48,983 bases of DNA from Mesostigma viride (Eukaryota; Streptophyta; Mesostigmatophyceae; Mesostigmatales; Mesostigmataceae): the NCBI GenBank assembly GCA_009746045.1, contig RPFO01000276.1, forward strand, positions 2,444,619-2,493,601, in the 5' to 3' direction. A model generated the notes under the pieces. It was not told the DNA's origin and did not search any database. It saw only the letters and a list, made by a program, of their open reading frames with translations. Every line of letters begins with the position of its first letter. Position 1 is the stretch's first letter. Of this stretch, positions 1 through 33,400 are shown piece by piece. Position numbers and translations under genes: made by a program.

Positions 1-160
1 GGGCGGGCGGGCGGCGGCGGGCGGGCGGCGGGCGGGCGGGCGGGCGGCGGGCGGGCAGGCGGGCGGGCGGGCGGGCGGGCGGGCGGGCGGGCGGGCGGGC
101 GGGCGGGCGGGCGGGCGGGCGGGCGGGCGGGCGGGCGGGCGGGCGGGCGGGCGGGCGGGC
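1..160. repeat. GC tetranucleotide array (GGGC)n
   Basis: Almost pure GGGC units with occasional GGC slips run from the first base to about 160. The array is strongly G-rich on the plus strand and continues out of the window to the left. It has the same composition as the array at 26956-27505, there with C on the plus strand. Confidence 0.97.
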
Positions 161-1508
<1,348 letters not shown>

Positions 1509-1690
1509 TTCCTCTAGCTCTAGATAGCTATGGCCTGCCTGTTTTGAGCCGGCAGCTATCGGGAGAAGGTAGGGCGCCCTCCCTCCTTAGAACTCCATGT
1601 TGTGTATATAGTCGATCGTTGTTGATGGTTGACTGTTTCTATATTGGTACCTGATCATGAGCCCACGTGATGTGCACAGTCACGTGCCTT

Positions 1691-2033
1691 TTAAAAAATC
1701 AGTTCTGCTCCTGCTGCAGATATGCCGCTATTGTTGCCGTAGGCCCAACATTGCCCCCTTCTTGCTGTGCATATTGTTCAAACATGGATGTAAGGTACAG
1801 GTCTATTCAAAAGTTGCAGTCACGTGTCTATTAATTAATTAATTAATTCAAAAGTTGGTACCCCGCGTGACTCTCCCACTGGATCGAGGCGCGTGAATGA
1901 ATTATGAATTATGAATCATGAATGAATGAATTTTTTTTTTTATTAAAAAATCAGTTCTGCTCCTGCTGCAGATATGCCGCTATTGTTGCCGTAGGCCCAA
2001 CATTGCCCCCTTCTTGCTGTGCATATTGTTCAA
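1691..2033. repeat. 252-bp tandem duplication, second copy split by a LINE
   Basis: Copy A (1691-1942) and copy B (1943-2033 continuing at 4071-4219) align at a constant offset of 252 before the LINE insertion. Both contain TTAAAAAATCAGTTCTGC and end in GAATTATGAAT/GAATGAAT repeats. The LINE at 2034-4059 entered copy B. Copy A therefore preserves the empty site, which fixes the insertion boundaries. Confidence 0.9.
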
Positions 2034-2209
2034 CGGGCCACGAGCCACGAGCCACGAGCCACGAGCCACGAGCCACGAGGTAGCCATGGCTGTCGGAGCT
2101 CATAACTTTCACGTTTGAGCACCGAATTCAGCTGTGAATATCACAATCGCTTCGTCTTTCTTAGACGCACATGCTGATATAATTTTCCGAAGCTGTAACG
2201 CACTATACG

Positions 2210-3628
2210 ATGAGCAAACGCCTCTCGACGCAACGCAGCCTGGCGGCTGCGCTCAGCAATGAAAATACGTCTGCAGCCCCGGCTGCAGCTTCGCCAACCG
2301 GCCCAGAAGGCAGCGGCGCCACTAGCCAAGCTCTAGTGGTCGCCCAGCCGCCTGCTGAGCCCGCCTCGCCCGCAGCGTCGCCTGCACCCAAGCGCAGTCG
2401 CTCTGCCGAGCCGAGTTGGACAGAGCTCGACTTTGTCGCCGAAGCCAGCCAGCCCGGCTTCCTTGACACGCTTAACCCGGAACGCATCCTGGTCTGCGTG
2501 TTTTATGGAACGCACGCCTCGCTTCTTGCACTATGCAAGCAGCTCTTCAACCAAGGTCGCCTCTTTGACCCTCGCTGGGTTCGTCTCGCCTCTTTCGACA
2601 TCATTCCCAGCCTCCACCGCCCCTTCCTCCAGCAATTCGCTCTCTTTTCCCTCCTTGGACGCTCCATCGGGGAGCTTTGGCCCCCCAAGCCTCTCACCAC
2701 CACCTTAACCGAATCCTCCCTCCGCTCACTCCTTAAGGAGGTCCTCGAGGAGCACGTGGACCCCATTGCTGCAGATGTGGCGGCCATCGGCGGCACGCTG
2801 ACTGCCGAGCTTCCCCTCCTTTCCACCGCCACCTCCACCATCTCCACCGCCACCTCCACCCTCCTCGCCTCCTCCACCGCCACCACCTCCACCTCCGACG
2901 CCATCACCGCCCAGCTCCGTGACATCGACCAGCGTCTTAAGGACAACGCCATCGCTATCGAGGTTCTGCAGAACACGGCAGGCCTCACCGCCCAGGCGGT
3001 GAAGGACATTGCCGCCAAGCCAGCCCCGGCTGGCCTGGCCGGCGATGCTCCTCCCATCACCACCTGGGCGGACATGCTTAAGCAACATACCACCTCCACC
3101 ACCTCCGCCGTCGCAGCCCAGCTCCAACGGCAGACGCTTGACCTCCGCGAGGAGGCCGAGCTCGCCCAGCGCAGCCTCAACGTCATTGTCAAGAACTTCA
3201 CCATGGAGGAAGGTGAGACTTCCGAGAAGCTTTTGCGTGCGTTTGAGCGAGAAATCCTTGGTCGCATGGGCCTTATCGGTGAGATCGCGCTGGCCGCCCA
3301 CCGCCTTCCCCGCGCGCGGGGTAAGGCAGGGCCGCCCCCGCTCCTTCTCACCTTTAAGACCCCGGCGGACAAGATTTCTTTTCTCAGACGCCGCAAGCGG
3401 CTCGAGAAGACTCTCTTCACCCTTGATGACGACCTGACCCTGGCGCAGCAACAACGGCGACGGGAGCTATGGCCGATCTACCTCCAGCTCCGGCAGACCA
3501 AGGCGGGCCAGCCGGTGTACTGGAAGGGGGCGGCCATCTACGTCGGCCACAAGCCCTGGCAGGCGACCCCCCCCCCCCCGCGGCCCCAGCGACTCCAGAC
3601 GCCCCAGCTTAGGGGAATACAGCAGTAG
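2210..3628 (+). CDS. LINE ORF1p-like RNA-binding protein (472 aa, intact)
   Basis: This is an open frame of 472 codons starting at ATG just after the element leader. Residues 1-60 are low-complexity (Ala, Ser, Pro) with basic patches. About residues 190-270 are Thr/Ser-rich and then heptad-like, suggesting a coiled coil. About residues 315-455 resemble the RRM plus C-terminal domain of L1-type ORF1p: a conserved AHRLPRARGK stretch, then LLTFKTPADKISFLRRRKRL, then LDDDLTLAQQQRRRELWP, and a tryptophan before GAAIYVG. No zinc knuckle is visible. By family analogy it coats the element RNA as a nucleic-acid chaperone. The copy at 35013 shares the same start and domains but is frameshifted. The long reverse-strand frames opposite are composition shadows. 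Confidence 0.88.
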   Translation: MSKRLSTQRSLAAALSNENTSAAPAAASPTGPEGSGATSQALVVAQPPAEPASPAASPAPKRSRSAEPSWTELDFVAEASQPGFLDTLNPERILVCVFYGTHASLLALCKQLFNQGRLFDPRWVRLASFDIIPSLHRPFLQQFALFSLLGRSIGELWPPKPLTTTLTESSLRSLLKEVLEEHVDPIAADVAAIGGTLTAELPLLSTATSTISTATSTLLASSTATTSTSDAITAQLRDIDQRLKDNAIAIEVLQNTAGLTAQAVKDIAAKPAPAGLAGDAPPITTWADMLKQHTTSTTSAVAAQLQRQTLDLREEAELAQRSLNVIVKNFTMEEGETSEKLLRAFEREILGRMGLIGEIALAAHRLPRARGKAGPPPLLLTFKTPADKISFLRRRKRLEKTLFTLDDDLTLAQQQRRRELWPIYLQLRQTKAGQPVYWKGAAIYVGHKPWQATPPPPRPQRLQTPQLRGIQQ

Positions 3629-4016
3629 TAGTGCAGAATAGATAGACCGTGGCCATGTACATGTACGCCTCCTAGAGGCACTATCCTAGCTAAGCCACGC
3701 GCTTTCCTTAATCATGTACATGTGTGCCTATGATGAGCCACACCCCAGATGATGCCTAGCTTTATTTAGTTATGTTGTGCCCATGCAGGGAGTAACTCTC
3801 TGCTGAGACGCCATGCCCTAGCTTCTTTGTATAGCTATGCTGCTCTTCCCCCCCATGACAGGCTCCCCCTTCGCTGGGCATAGCTTGAAGATCATGGGAT
3901 GCAAGTGCCCTGGTGCACCTAGAGCAAGGGTCCTTTACATCCCCACCCTTGCAGGAAGTAGCTTAGGATGTATGATAGGCCATATGCCCCCCTCTCAAGG
4001 GCTGTGTGCTACATAT

Positions 4017-4059
4017 ACTCCCAACGGAGTTATGTTACAATTCAATTCAATTCAATTCA
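4017..4059 (+). terminator. LINE 3' terminal hairpin and (AATTC)n tail
   Basis: ACTCC-CAAC-GGAGT forms a 5-bp stem, extended by CATA/TATG pairing, and is followed by AATTC repeats to the TSD. By analogy with stringent-type LINEs such as UnaL2, this is probably the RNA structure recognised by the reverse transcriptase. The same hairpin with compensating changes ends every other LINE in the window. Confidence 0.75.
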
Positions 4060-4220
4060 ATATTGTTCAAACATGGATGTAAGGTACAGGTCTATTCAAA
4101 AGTTGCAGTCAAGTGTCTATTAATTAATTAATTAATTCAAAAGTTGGTACCCCGCGTGACTCTCCCACTGGATCGAGGCGCGTGAATGAATTATGAATTA
4201 TGAATCATGAATGAATGAAT

Positions 4221-4665
4221 TGGTCTGGCCGGCCCCCAGCGGCTTGGACAGCCAGGGCGGCACATTCTGACCTGGCCTGGCCCCAAGGACATTCCCAAAA
4301 GGGTAGGGAAACCTGTCACCAACTACGTTCAGATGCTGCTGGACGACCTCGTGGTCCCAGCCCAGTTTGCGCACCGCATCCACTCTCTCTCCCGTCTTTG
4401 GACTGCCATGCAGGACAAGACGCGGTGGAAGAAGATTGTCAAGGCGCACACGCCCGACCCTGTGGGCAAGCCACCTCCCCCCAAGCGGAGGAGGCGTTTT
4501 GATGAGTAGTGCAGTTAGGATTTTCTAGATAGAGTTAGGATAGTTCGATCACGCGGCTTCCTCCACCCCATCCATCATGAAATATGTGCTACATGACCTC
4601 CCCACGGAGGCATGTTATAATTTAATTTAATTTAATTTAATTTAATTTAATTTAATTTAATTTAA
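4221..4665 (+). mobile_element. 5'-truncated ORF2 LINE fragment in a GAAT microsatellite
   Basis: This is the 3' end of the ORF2-type LINE seen complete-to-tail at 39778-40193. It starts abruptly after GAATGAATGAAT and carries the last coding part of ORF2 (4222-4509), the 3' UTR, the hairpin CCTCC-CCAC-GGAGG (4597-4610) and an (ATTTA)n tail to about 4665. GAAT repeats continue on the other side, so the insertion lies inside the microsatellite and its TSD is masked by the repeat. Confidence 0.85.
4222..4509 (+). pseudogene. C-terminal fragment of LINE ORF2 (95 codons)
   Basis: An uninterrupted frame ends at TAG 4507-4509 and covers the region beyond the reverse-transcriptase domain: GRHILTWPGP, a KPVTNYVQMLLDDL stretch, and a very basic end PPPPKRRRRFDE. 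It matches the second copy at about 39778-40065, where the Trp codon of RWKK has become a stop. It has no start and cannot be functional alone. Confidence 0.85.
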
Positions 4666-4965
4666 TGAATGAATGAATGAATGAATGAATGAATGAATGA
4701 ATGAATGAATGAATGAATGAATGAATGAATGAATTCATGAATTCATGAATGAATGAATGAATGAATGAATGAATGAATGAATGAATGAATGAATGAATGA
4801 ATGAATGAATTCATGAATTCATGAATGAATGAATGAATGAATGAATGAATGAATGAATGAATGAATGAATGAATGAATGAATGAATGAATGAATGAATGA
4901 ATGAATGAATGAATGAATGAATGAATGAATGAATGAATGAATGAATGAATGAATGAATGAATGAA
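4666..4965. repeat. (GAAT)n microsatellite
   Basis: About 300 bp of GAATGAAT are interrupted by a few GAATTCATGAATTC variants near 4730-4745 and 4808-4823. It surrounds the ORF2 fragment and abuts the MITE. The Ser-Phe-Ile-His repeat frames on the reverse strand are artefacts. Confidence 0.97.
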
Positions 4966-4968
4966 TGA

Positions 4969-5353
4969 GGGCCTTTCCACATTCGCTGCCGTCCAGGCGC
5001 AACTTGGAAGGACTCGGATTGGTCCGGGCCGAAAAAATAGGTTCGAGGTTTTAATTGGCGCGGCGAAATAGCGGTGAATTGACCGGGACCTCCTTTCCAC
5101 AACCAGATCCGATCCGTACCGTCCTGGCGCTTTCCCCGCCAGTTTTTACAACTCGACCTACCTTTCTTGACCCTAATGCTGATCGGAACTGGTCGGAACT
5201 GCTTTTTTGCAGTTCCGGGAGTTCCACCCCATTTCCGGTTCAAATTAGAGGTCGAGCGACCTAATTGGACGGTCAAGTGTGGAAACCTCTAGCTCCGGAA
5301 CCGTGCCGAATTAGGACCCTCGCTACATGGAACTGACGAATGTGGAAAGGGCC
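4969..5353. mobile_element. 385-bp MITE with 17-bp terminal inverted repeats (Harbinger-like?)
   Basis: The left end is GGGCCTTTCCACATTCG. The right end read in reverse is GGCCCTTTCCACATTCG, one mismatch in 17. Candidate 3-bp target duplications TGA flank it (4966-4968 and 5354-5356). There is no transposase, so it would be non-autonomous. The 3-bp TSD and GGSCC-type ends suggest PIF/Harbinger. Because the left flank is a GAAT repeat, the TSD length is not certain, and the superfamily call is inference. Confidence 0.7.
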
Positions 5354-5692
5354 TGAATGGTCATCGCATGACGTCACTTGTCGTCACACATGCGTGCTGC
5401 TAATGAGTGGCGTCCCAAGACGTATACACGTACGATGGAGCAAATTAGCTGAGGGTCCCTGGGGCAATCCCTGCGCACTGACAGATGACACGTTTTTATC
5501 ACCCCGCCGAGCCTGACGAGCCACGAGCCACACGCGGACATGGCTGACGGCGGAGCTCAGAACTTTTGCGGCTGAGCGCCCCAAATGTAGTCAGACTATT
5601 TGCAACTGATGCGTAGACCTCTTCAATGCGCATCTGCTAGTATAATCGGTTACGGATGTAACGCAGTATTGCAACAATTACGACGCCTAGTC

Positions 5693-7214
5693 ATGCCACC
5701 AAAACTCGCTCCGAAATTGCGAAATTTTGAGAAAGAGCTTTCCGGCCGGCTCCGACTCCACCCGGCCTGCTCGCTCTTGCTCTAGCCCCAGCAATCGCAC
5801 CTCTAGGACTGCCTGCAAAGTGCAAACCCGTCGCCGAGCGCATCGCCTGAATTGAAGCGCAAATTAAAAGTTATATCCAGCGGCTTATAGGAAACGCTGG
5901 TATCCTCGTCGCTTCTCGCCTGCATGGCCCCAGCCACTTCAACCTCTATGAATGGTAGGAGCTAACACTGGCACAATGTGCTGAGGTCGATCATCACACT
6001 GCTGAACGCTGAGCACCACTGCATTCTAGTGCCCAGCCATGACGACAACTTCAACCAAGCCACGGACTGGGCGCTGTTGCTCCAAGAATCGGTGGAGTAC
6101 CAGTGCCTGGTCATTCTCTGCACCTACATGCAGATGAACTACGACGACACGTACCAACTCGCCAGGGCAGAGGCGCCCAGGCGGAGCAGCGGCACCAGCA
6201 GCCCCTGCTGCTGCTGCTTCTGCCGCCGCCGCCGCTGCTGCTGCTGCTGCTGCTGCTGCGACCCGACGCTTACCAAGGACGATATCCGCACAGTGCTCGA
6301 AGAGCACGTGACCTGGGCGCTGGCGAATAATAAGCTCGCCCCGTTGGACGCAATCGCCAAGATGCTCAATGCGGTGGAGGCCGAGGTCTCGAATGTCGAG
6401 ACCAAGGTCGCCAACAAGTTGCAGCCTTAGTTTACCACCCAGCAGGAGAAATCAGCCGCGCTGGCCACCGAGAGCACCAAATCCACCCTCGCTCGCCTGC
6501 AACAGCTGGAGAGCAAGGTGGTGCAGGACCTCAAGGAGCTCGATGCAGCGGCTAAGCATACTTATAAGAAAATGGAGGTCTTGGCCCTACAGGTGCCTGA
6601 GATTGCTGCACAGACGGCCACCATCGCCGCCCAGCCCGCTCACTGGGCGCGCGGAGGAGGCCCCCCCCGTGCACGCTTGGGCCGACCTGCTCAAGTCCCA
6701 AGCGGCCTCAACCACCGACGCCACTCGCCGCCAAGCTCCAGGAGCTGGATGCCCAGTGCAAGGAGGCCACCGAGCGCGACCGGCGCAGCTGCCGGGTTAT
6801 TCTGCGTCGCCATTCCCCAACTACCTTGGGGAGGGTGCCGAGTCTCTTGACGCAAAGCTGACGGGCACGCTCCTTACCCGCATGGGGCTCACCGGGCCCC
6901 CGTGTGGGGGGCAAAGGTGACATCGCACTGCGAGGGTACCATCTGCCCCGCTCGCGGGACAAGAACGTTCCCCCGCCAGCGCTGCTCACATTTGACTCCC
7001 CAGAGGATAAGGTGCGCTTCTTTGGCAGCGCAAGACTCTGCACTCCACCCCACGGTCGCTGGATGACGACTTGACTCCCGCGCAGCAGCAGCAGCAGCGC
7101 CGCGAGCTGTGGCCCACCTTCATCCGCCATAAGCAATCCCCCGAGAAGCCCAAAGTCCACTGGCAGGGCGGGGACCTGTACATTAACAGCAAGCTATGGG
7201 TTCCTCCCGCGTGA
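5693..7214 (+). pseudogene. Decayed LINE ORF1
   Basis: The ATG lies at the position equivalent to the intact ORF1, but the frame breaks within about 30 codons and several times later, including a stop at 6428. Recognisable pieces in order are a coiled-coil-like stretch (AEVSNVETKVANKLQP, then QQLESKVVQDLKELDAAAK), an AWADLL motif near 6680, LLTRMGLTG near 6875, LLTFDSPEDKVRFF near 6990, LDDDLTPAQQQQQRRELWP near 7060, and the final YINSKLWVPP before TGA at 7212. It contains a CTG/CCG trinucleotide expansion. It is clearly the same family as 2210-3628 but much older. Confidence 0.82.
6206..6259. repeat. CTG/CCG trinucleotide run
   Basis: CTGCTGCTG, then CCGCCGCCGCCG, then nine CTG units lie inside the decayed ORF1. 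The run is absent from the intact ORF1 copies, so it expanded after insertion or in this subfamily. Confidence 0.9.
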
Positions 7215-7678
7215 CATGCAGGATCGATTCAATGTCTACACTAGGTTCAGATAGGGTTGCCTACTTGAGATAGGGTGCGTTGCGTGATGTTGATGTGTTG
7301 TTGCATGGCCTTTGCAGCGCCGTGTATGGCTCAGCATACTACGGGCTAGCTTTAGTTAGTTCAGCCTTTGCAGCCGCATGTCTATACCCGCACACTTCAG
7401 TCTCCAGTTTCATTGTGCCAGACAATGCCCCCGCCATGTCACCCACGCACATTTCAGCATTAGTGAACCCACAGTTAAGCCAGACTCTCCTCGTGCCTGA
7501 GTATAGTTTAGATTGCAGCTGTGGCTTGCCTGCGGGCATGAGGGAAGACGGGTGTCTCTGCCCCCGTCCCAGTGTGCACCATACAGGGATGGAAAGCACT
7601 TTAGGTAACTCTGTATTATTGTGCTCCGTGACTGCCCAACGGGGGCGCGTGTTTAGTTAATTAACTAATCACCTCGCC

Positions 7679-8276
7679 TTAGGGCAGTGTGTGTCAAGCT
7701 CTCAACTAGGGGGCGCCCGCCACCTTTGACAGTTGTTGGGTGTATGCCCTCAGCGATCGCTTTCTGCTCTCAGAATAACTGCAATTGTGCACCACATCCA
7801 TTGGAGGACAAAAAAGCATGATGCCAAGCAGTTGTAAGTTGCAAAACTTGTAAACAAGCTTTCCCAGCCGGGCGATGCGCCATAGTAGTACAATAAAGGC
7901 ATCACTGTCACCCAGTCAAGAGTCCCCCAGTCAAGAAAACTGGATAGATGCTACTCGAAGAGGTTGCCATCATCATCAGTAGTCCCTGGTTATATGAGCA
8001 ACCCTGGCTGTTACAAGGGCAGGCCTTTGGTTCCAAGCAAATGGTTATCGCTGGGTATATATTGAGGCGGAACCATAGAGCCGAGCGGCAAACGGTTTGC
8101 AAACACTATTAACCAAAACTAGAGCAGCAATTGCAATACTATTAACCAAAACTAAAGCAGCAATAGCAATACTCCAAGCGATAAGGATATGTTGCACTAG
8201 GTTGTTCTTACAATGACACGCGTGTAAATGCACGCGGGCACATGCTAGCATATGATACCAGCCAACAAAAGCTCAC
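7679..8276 (-). other. 3' end region of the glycosyltransferase gene, terminal exon not resolved
   Basis: After the last certain exon (ending 8277, phase 1) a short terminal exon is expected on the minus strand. One candidate acceptor, CCCAG near 8049, would add about 50 residues. Another, GTAACAG near 7997, would add about ten before TGA. Neither is supported by family similarity. A 33-bp direct repeat lies at 8108-8173. No polyadenylation signal is certain. Confidence 0.45.
8108..8173. repeat. 33-bp direct repeat, two copies
   Basis: ATTAACCAAAACTAGAGCAG and its neighbour repeat once with three substitutions. It is non-coding, downstream of the last certain exon of the minus-strand gene. 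Confidence 0.85.
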
Positions 8277-29647
<21,371 letters not shown>

Positions 29648-30489
29648 TTTCCACGGTACTCGCCCCAGTAAACCTGCATGCAAGTTATCCACGCCACAAA
29701 TAACACTCTAAAGTCAATTACCCTTGCAGCAAATCCTGCTAATCTGTCCGTTAACACAAGTCGGCCATTGATTGCTTGGCTGTGCCCTGTTTTTTTACAA
29801 CATCTTGTCCTAAAAGTCACGGCTAGGGGTTCACGTGCTTAGGAAGTCAGCATTTTTTTCTAGTTTTTCATCAGGCCGGCAACTACGTGGCATGCCATGG
29901 CCGCCCGAGTGTCAGTACTTAGTGCCCGCCCGGCAACTTGCACGTGACCCGCGCGCAGTCCGACTGATCGCAGTCCGCAGACGAACCTCCAGTACTGAAC
30001 AACCCCACTCCCCAGGTTTAAGGTTGTACACCTGGCTCCCTGCGCTTCCGCCTTTGCACTGCTGGGGCATGGGCACGTGACGTCGTACAGAAACTACAGT
30101 CGTGCTGTACCGCAGCATTAGAAAATAGAAATGTTCGCCCCGTCATGCAGGCGCGGGTGTAATATCAAATAATGGCGTACGTAATAAACGGGCTAGCGCC
30201 TAGCGGCTAGCACGGTACGATTTATAAATGAGAAATCAAAGGAAGTAGGAATAGGGCTTTGCAAGGCGTTCACCCCACTACAACTGCGACGATTGTAACT
30301 GGAACGATGCTAAATGCGACAATTCTAACTAAGATAATCATAAATCATCTGCGCTGGTTGTCTCCTTGGTAAATGCGGGCAATGATTGACAACGACATGA
30401 CCTGAGATTTTGCACACTACGACAGCGTACGTTTTATAAACATTTGGTATAACGGTTTCGTCTCTGCTGCAGCTAATGACATAATTATC
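29648..30489. promoter_or_regulatory. Divergent intergenic region (putative bidirectional promoter)
   Basis: 842 bp separate the start codons of the glycosyltransferase gene (minus) and the SNRNP48 homologue (plus). TTTTATAAAC at 30431-30440 is a TATA-like box about 50-60 bp before the SNRNP48 ATG, and TTTATAAATG near 30220 is another candidate. A copy of the dispersed TGCGCTGGTTGTCTCCTTG motif sits at 30350-30368. No TATA-like box is evident for the minus gene. Confidence 0.55.
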
Positions 30490-33400
30490 ATGGAAGCCGG
30501 CTCCAAACATTTGCCGATACGAGAAGAGGATCTGCCCGCTCGTATCGCCGAACTGAAATCCATCATCCGCAATGCAGAAGCAGGTGTCCTCGCATTAGCG
30601 GAGGCACTGCACCTTTCGATCACATCTATTGATAAATTGCGTCGGGAAGAGCTTTCGAGAGAAAAAGTGCAGGTTTTGTGTCCATTTAACCTCCAACACA
30701 GCGTCCCATTTGCGACGTTGCCAGATCATATTCTCCGTTGCCTCCCGAAAGTTTTGCTTCTGGAACCTGCGTATCTTCGCGTCCCCTGCCCCGACTACGC
30801 CTATGTCCATGCGCCTGGCGTTGTGAAGATATCTGGACCAGAGGCGAACCAAGTGGATGGCCGGGATGGCGTGGATGACTGCGTGGGCGCATTCCCCTGC
30901 GTCGGCCTGGGCTTGGATGAATCCGTGACACGAGAACTCGATCTGATCGCTCGTTCCCAGCCGTTGCCAAGCGCTCAAGACCAGGTGAGTCCGGTCGCTT
31001 CAGGCATGTATTTCTATCACCTCAGTCCTTCGTCACGCCGCGCGTGTAGTGGTCTTCATTTTTTGTGCAAGCGCGTCTAGGAAAAACCTATGCGCATCAT
31101 CTCACTCGCTACTCGCTCTACTCATGTCCCGGATGCAGGCTTTCGAGTGGCTGCTGCTCCACGCCACCGAGTATGGGCTGGCCTACCACCCTACCCTGTT
31201 TGAGCTCGTCTACTGGCTGCTGCTGCGTCACTGTGGCCAGCCAACGGTCTCACAAGGTGCCAGCAAGGAAGGGTGAGCCAATGAGGACATGGAGAGGGCG
31301 ACGTGACCCGCAATGGCAGCATCGTTTGTTTTGTTGCGCGCACTACCCAGAGCTGCTGTTACATGCAGTGCTGTAGTTGGTAGAGACCGACGATTTGGAT
31401 GACCTTTTGTCGTGCTAGTTGTGTACACAGATGAATTTTTCTTCTCCTCTGGTGCAATGATCACAACGAACTAAGTCCATCTTGTACAGCCGCGAATTTC
31501 CGCTGGAGGTCCTGCGTTTGAGCTCTAGCAGCGCCCTCTCAAATGCATGCATGAAGACCCTGCTGTGATGGGTGGGAGTACCAATGGGCTGCCCTTGATA
31601 CTGCCCATCGACGCCTGTGCGTTACTTTCTCCAAACAGCTTCAGCACAATGTACGTGCTTCCTATGAGCCTATGTAACCTGACCTCACCCCCGTGTTTGC
31701 CCCCGTGATCACCCCTATTTCTCGCCCGTACCCCTGTTCCTGTTGTCAACTCGTTCCTTGCACCATGCCTGCCCACCACAGGCTGGATCAGGTGGCGCGT
31801 GACCTGGCCAGCAGCTTCCCCTCCAGTGCGGTACCCAGCGCGGTTGAGGACATGCGGCGACTGGCATCCCACCTGTGGGCCCAGCTGTGTGGCGCCTCTG
31901 AGTGCACAGAGGCCACCACCACGGTGGGTCGTGCGGATGCACTGTCACGCCCCACGGATGCGCCATCGGGCCACAGTCAGCCCGGTGTGGAGCGCTGCGC
32001 TGATGATGGCAGCATGTCCGCTCCCTGCCACCTGTCACGTGAGGGGCTGAATGGGGAGATCGCCAGGTGTCAGCAGGAGTTGGAGGGCTTTTGGTGCCAG
32101 GTCGGCTATTTAAAGAGCCTGGCGCGCAACGTGCAGCGACAGCACCAGCTCAGCAGGGAGGAACGGTGAGTGACCCGTTGGAGACACGCATTATGGTCCC
32201 GCCTGTATGCGCCTCGATCTATACTACGATGGCTACACGTATACATTCACATGGATATCGCACTAGTAGGAGAGAAGACCAGCAATGAGACAACCAGCAT
32301 GTGTGCGTCCAGCAAGGGCTGTCTTTACATCGAGATCAATATCGGAATTGACATCGAGAGGACTCCACGTAACCAAGATACGACCTGTACCATGATCAAT
32401 GTTGGGCAGCATGGTTGTGTCTGGCTCGATATAGCATCTGGCCGTGGTTGCTGCGAGCATAGAGGAACGAGTCATGGGGGGATGGAAACCGGGCTGCTGC
32501 GCCTATTCTAGTAAGCCTACTCTTTCCAGCCACTGTGCATACCATGTGATCACGTCCACAGCCTTGTCCTGTGCGTGTGCAGTGGCCGTGCTTGTCGGCT
32601 TATACCTGGCATGCCTGGCCACCAAGGGTAGCTGTTTGATCCTGCCCGCGCCGCCGTGAACTTTTCTCCCTCATGAGCTTGCATTCACACCAACCATCAT
32701 GGGATCGCTGCATGGGTTACCAACGGATGCCTCCCTGTGGGTGTGTGAGGGCACCTGCCAACTGTTGCCACACTCCTGGCACGGTGGCGCCCGCGTGACA
32801 GGTACCAGCGACACGAGAAGATGGCACAAGTGGCCGAGGAGGAGCGCAAGCTGCGGCCACACTTTCGCCCCGTCACGGAGTCGAGCAACTTCGGGATGGA
32901 CTCAAGCCGCAGGGCGCCGGAGGAGGTGGGTGGATGCAGGAACAAGTTTGTTGGTTGCGGCACTGGCATGGGTGCATGCCGTCTCCCGTCCCGGTCCTTT
33001 TTTCCCCATACCACTACCAGTTCGGTCCTTTGTCTACTACAAGTTCGGTCCTTTGTTCCCCATACTACTTAAACTAGTTCGGTCCTTGGTCTACTACCAG
33101 TTTCGGTCCTTTGTTCCCCATACTACCATAGTCCATAAGTTCTTCCTTACCCTTGTGATTTTCAAGGTGTGTAGGGACTGCTATGGGCAAAAACACTTCC
33201 TTTTATCGAAGATTTTTCAACTCGCGGGACCTGTGGTTTACTAGTCTCACGCCACCCTTGCATGTAGTTGCTCAATACTACCGATCTCTGATGGGTGCTT
33301 GCGGTCATGCTGTGGAATGATTGTGTGGACAGGCGGGGCACGCATCCACCCCCGAGCTGGCGTCCGTATCAGGCGCGTCCCAGAGCGGGCGTGAGCTCAA

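Larger units (their letters stand above)
2034..4059 (+). mobile_element. Non-LTR retrotransposon, ORF1-only unit, copy 1 (intact)
   Basis: The element is flanked by an 11-bp target-site duplication, ATATTGTTCAA, at 2023-2033 and 4060-4070. The uninterrupted site is present in the neighbouring tandem copy at 1771-1781. It begins with six tandem 7-bp CCACGAG units, then a leader, ORF1 (2210-3628), a roughly 390-bp 3' UTR, a terminal hairpin (ACTCC-CAAC-GGAGT, 4017-4030) and an (AATTC)n tail. No reverse transcriptase is encoded, so it would need ORF2 protein supplied in trans. Near-identical copies lie at 34856-36848, and a diverged one at 5509-7667. Confidence 0.9.
5509..7667 (+). mobile_element. 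Degenerate ORF1-only LINE, diverged subfamily
   Basis: It is bounded by ATCACCCCGCC (5498-5508) and ATCACCTCGCC (7668-7678), an 11-bp TSD with one difference. It starts with ACGAGCCACGAG like the intact unit, carries a decayed ORF1, and ends with GTGCTCC...GGGGCGC (7621-7650), the same 3' hairpin as the ORF2 LINE at 40805. Frames after the ORF1 remnant (for example 7280-7660) lie in its 3' UTR and are not counted as genes. Confidence 0.85.

Noticed and set aside
2503-3454. Reverse-strand frames of 242-305 residues opposite ORF1
   Set aside because: GC-rich third positions of the plus-strand ORF1 leave the antisense frames open. They have no domain, and the equivalent frames behave the same at the second copy (35006-36262).
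4743-5276. 177-residue frame ending in Ser-Phe-Ile-His repeats
   Set aside because: It is produced by the GAAT microsatellite read through the MITE.
7280-7660. 126-residue plus-strand frame as a gene
   Set aside because: It lies within the 3' UTR of the degenerate ORF1-only LINE and ends in its terminal hairpin.
8181-8190. ATATCCTTAT on the minus strand, resembling a U12-type AT-AC donor
   Set aside because: It lies inside the last intron region, not at an exon edge. An 8-mer of this kind is expected about once or twice by chance in 98 kb of both strands. The same string type near 38418 is likewise unsupported.
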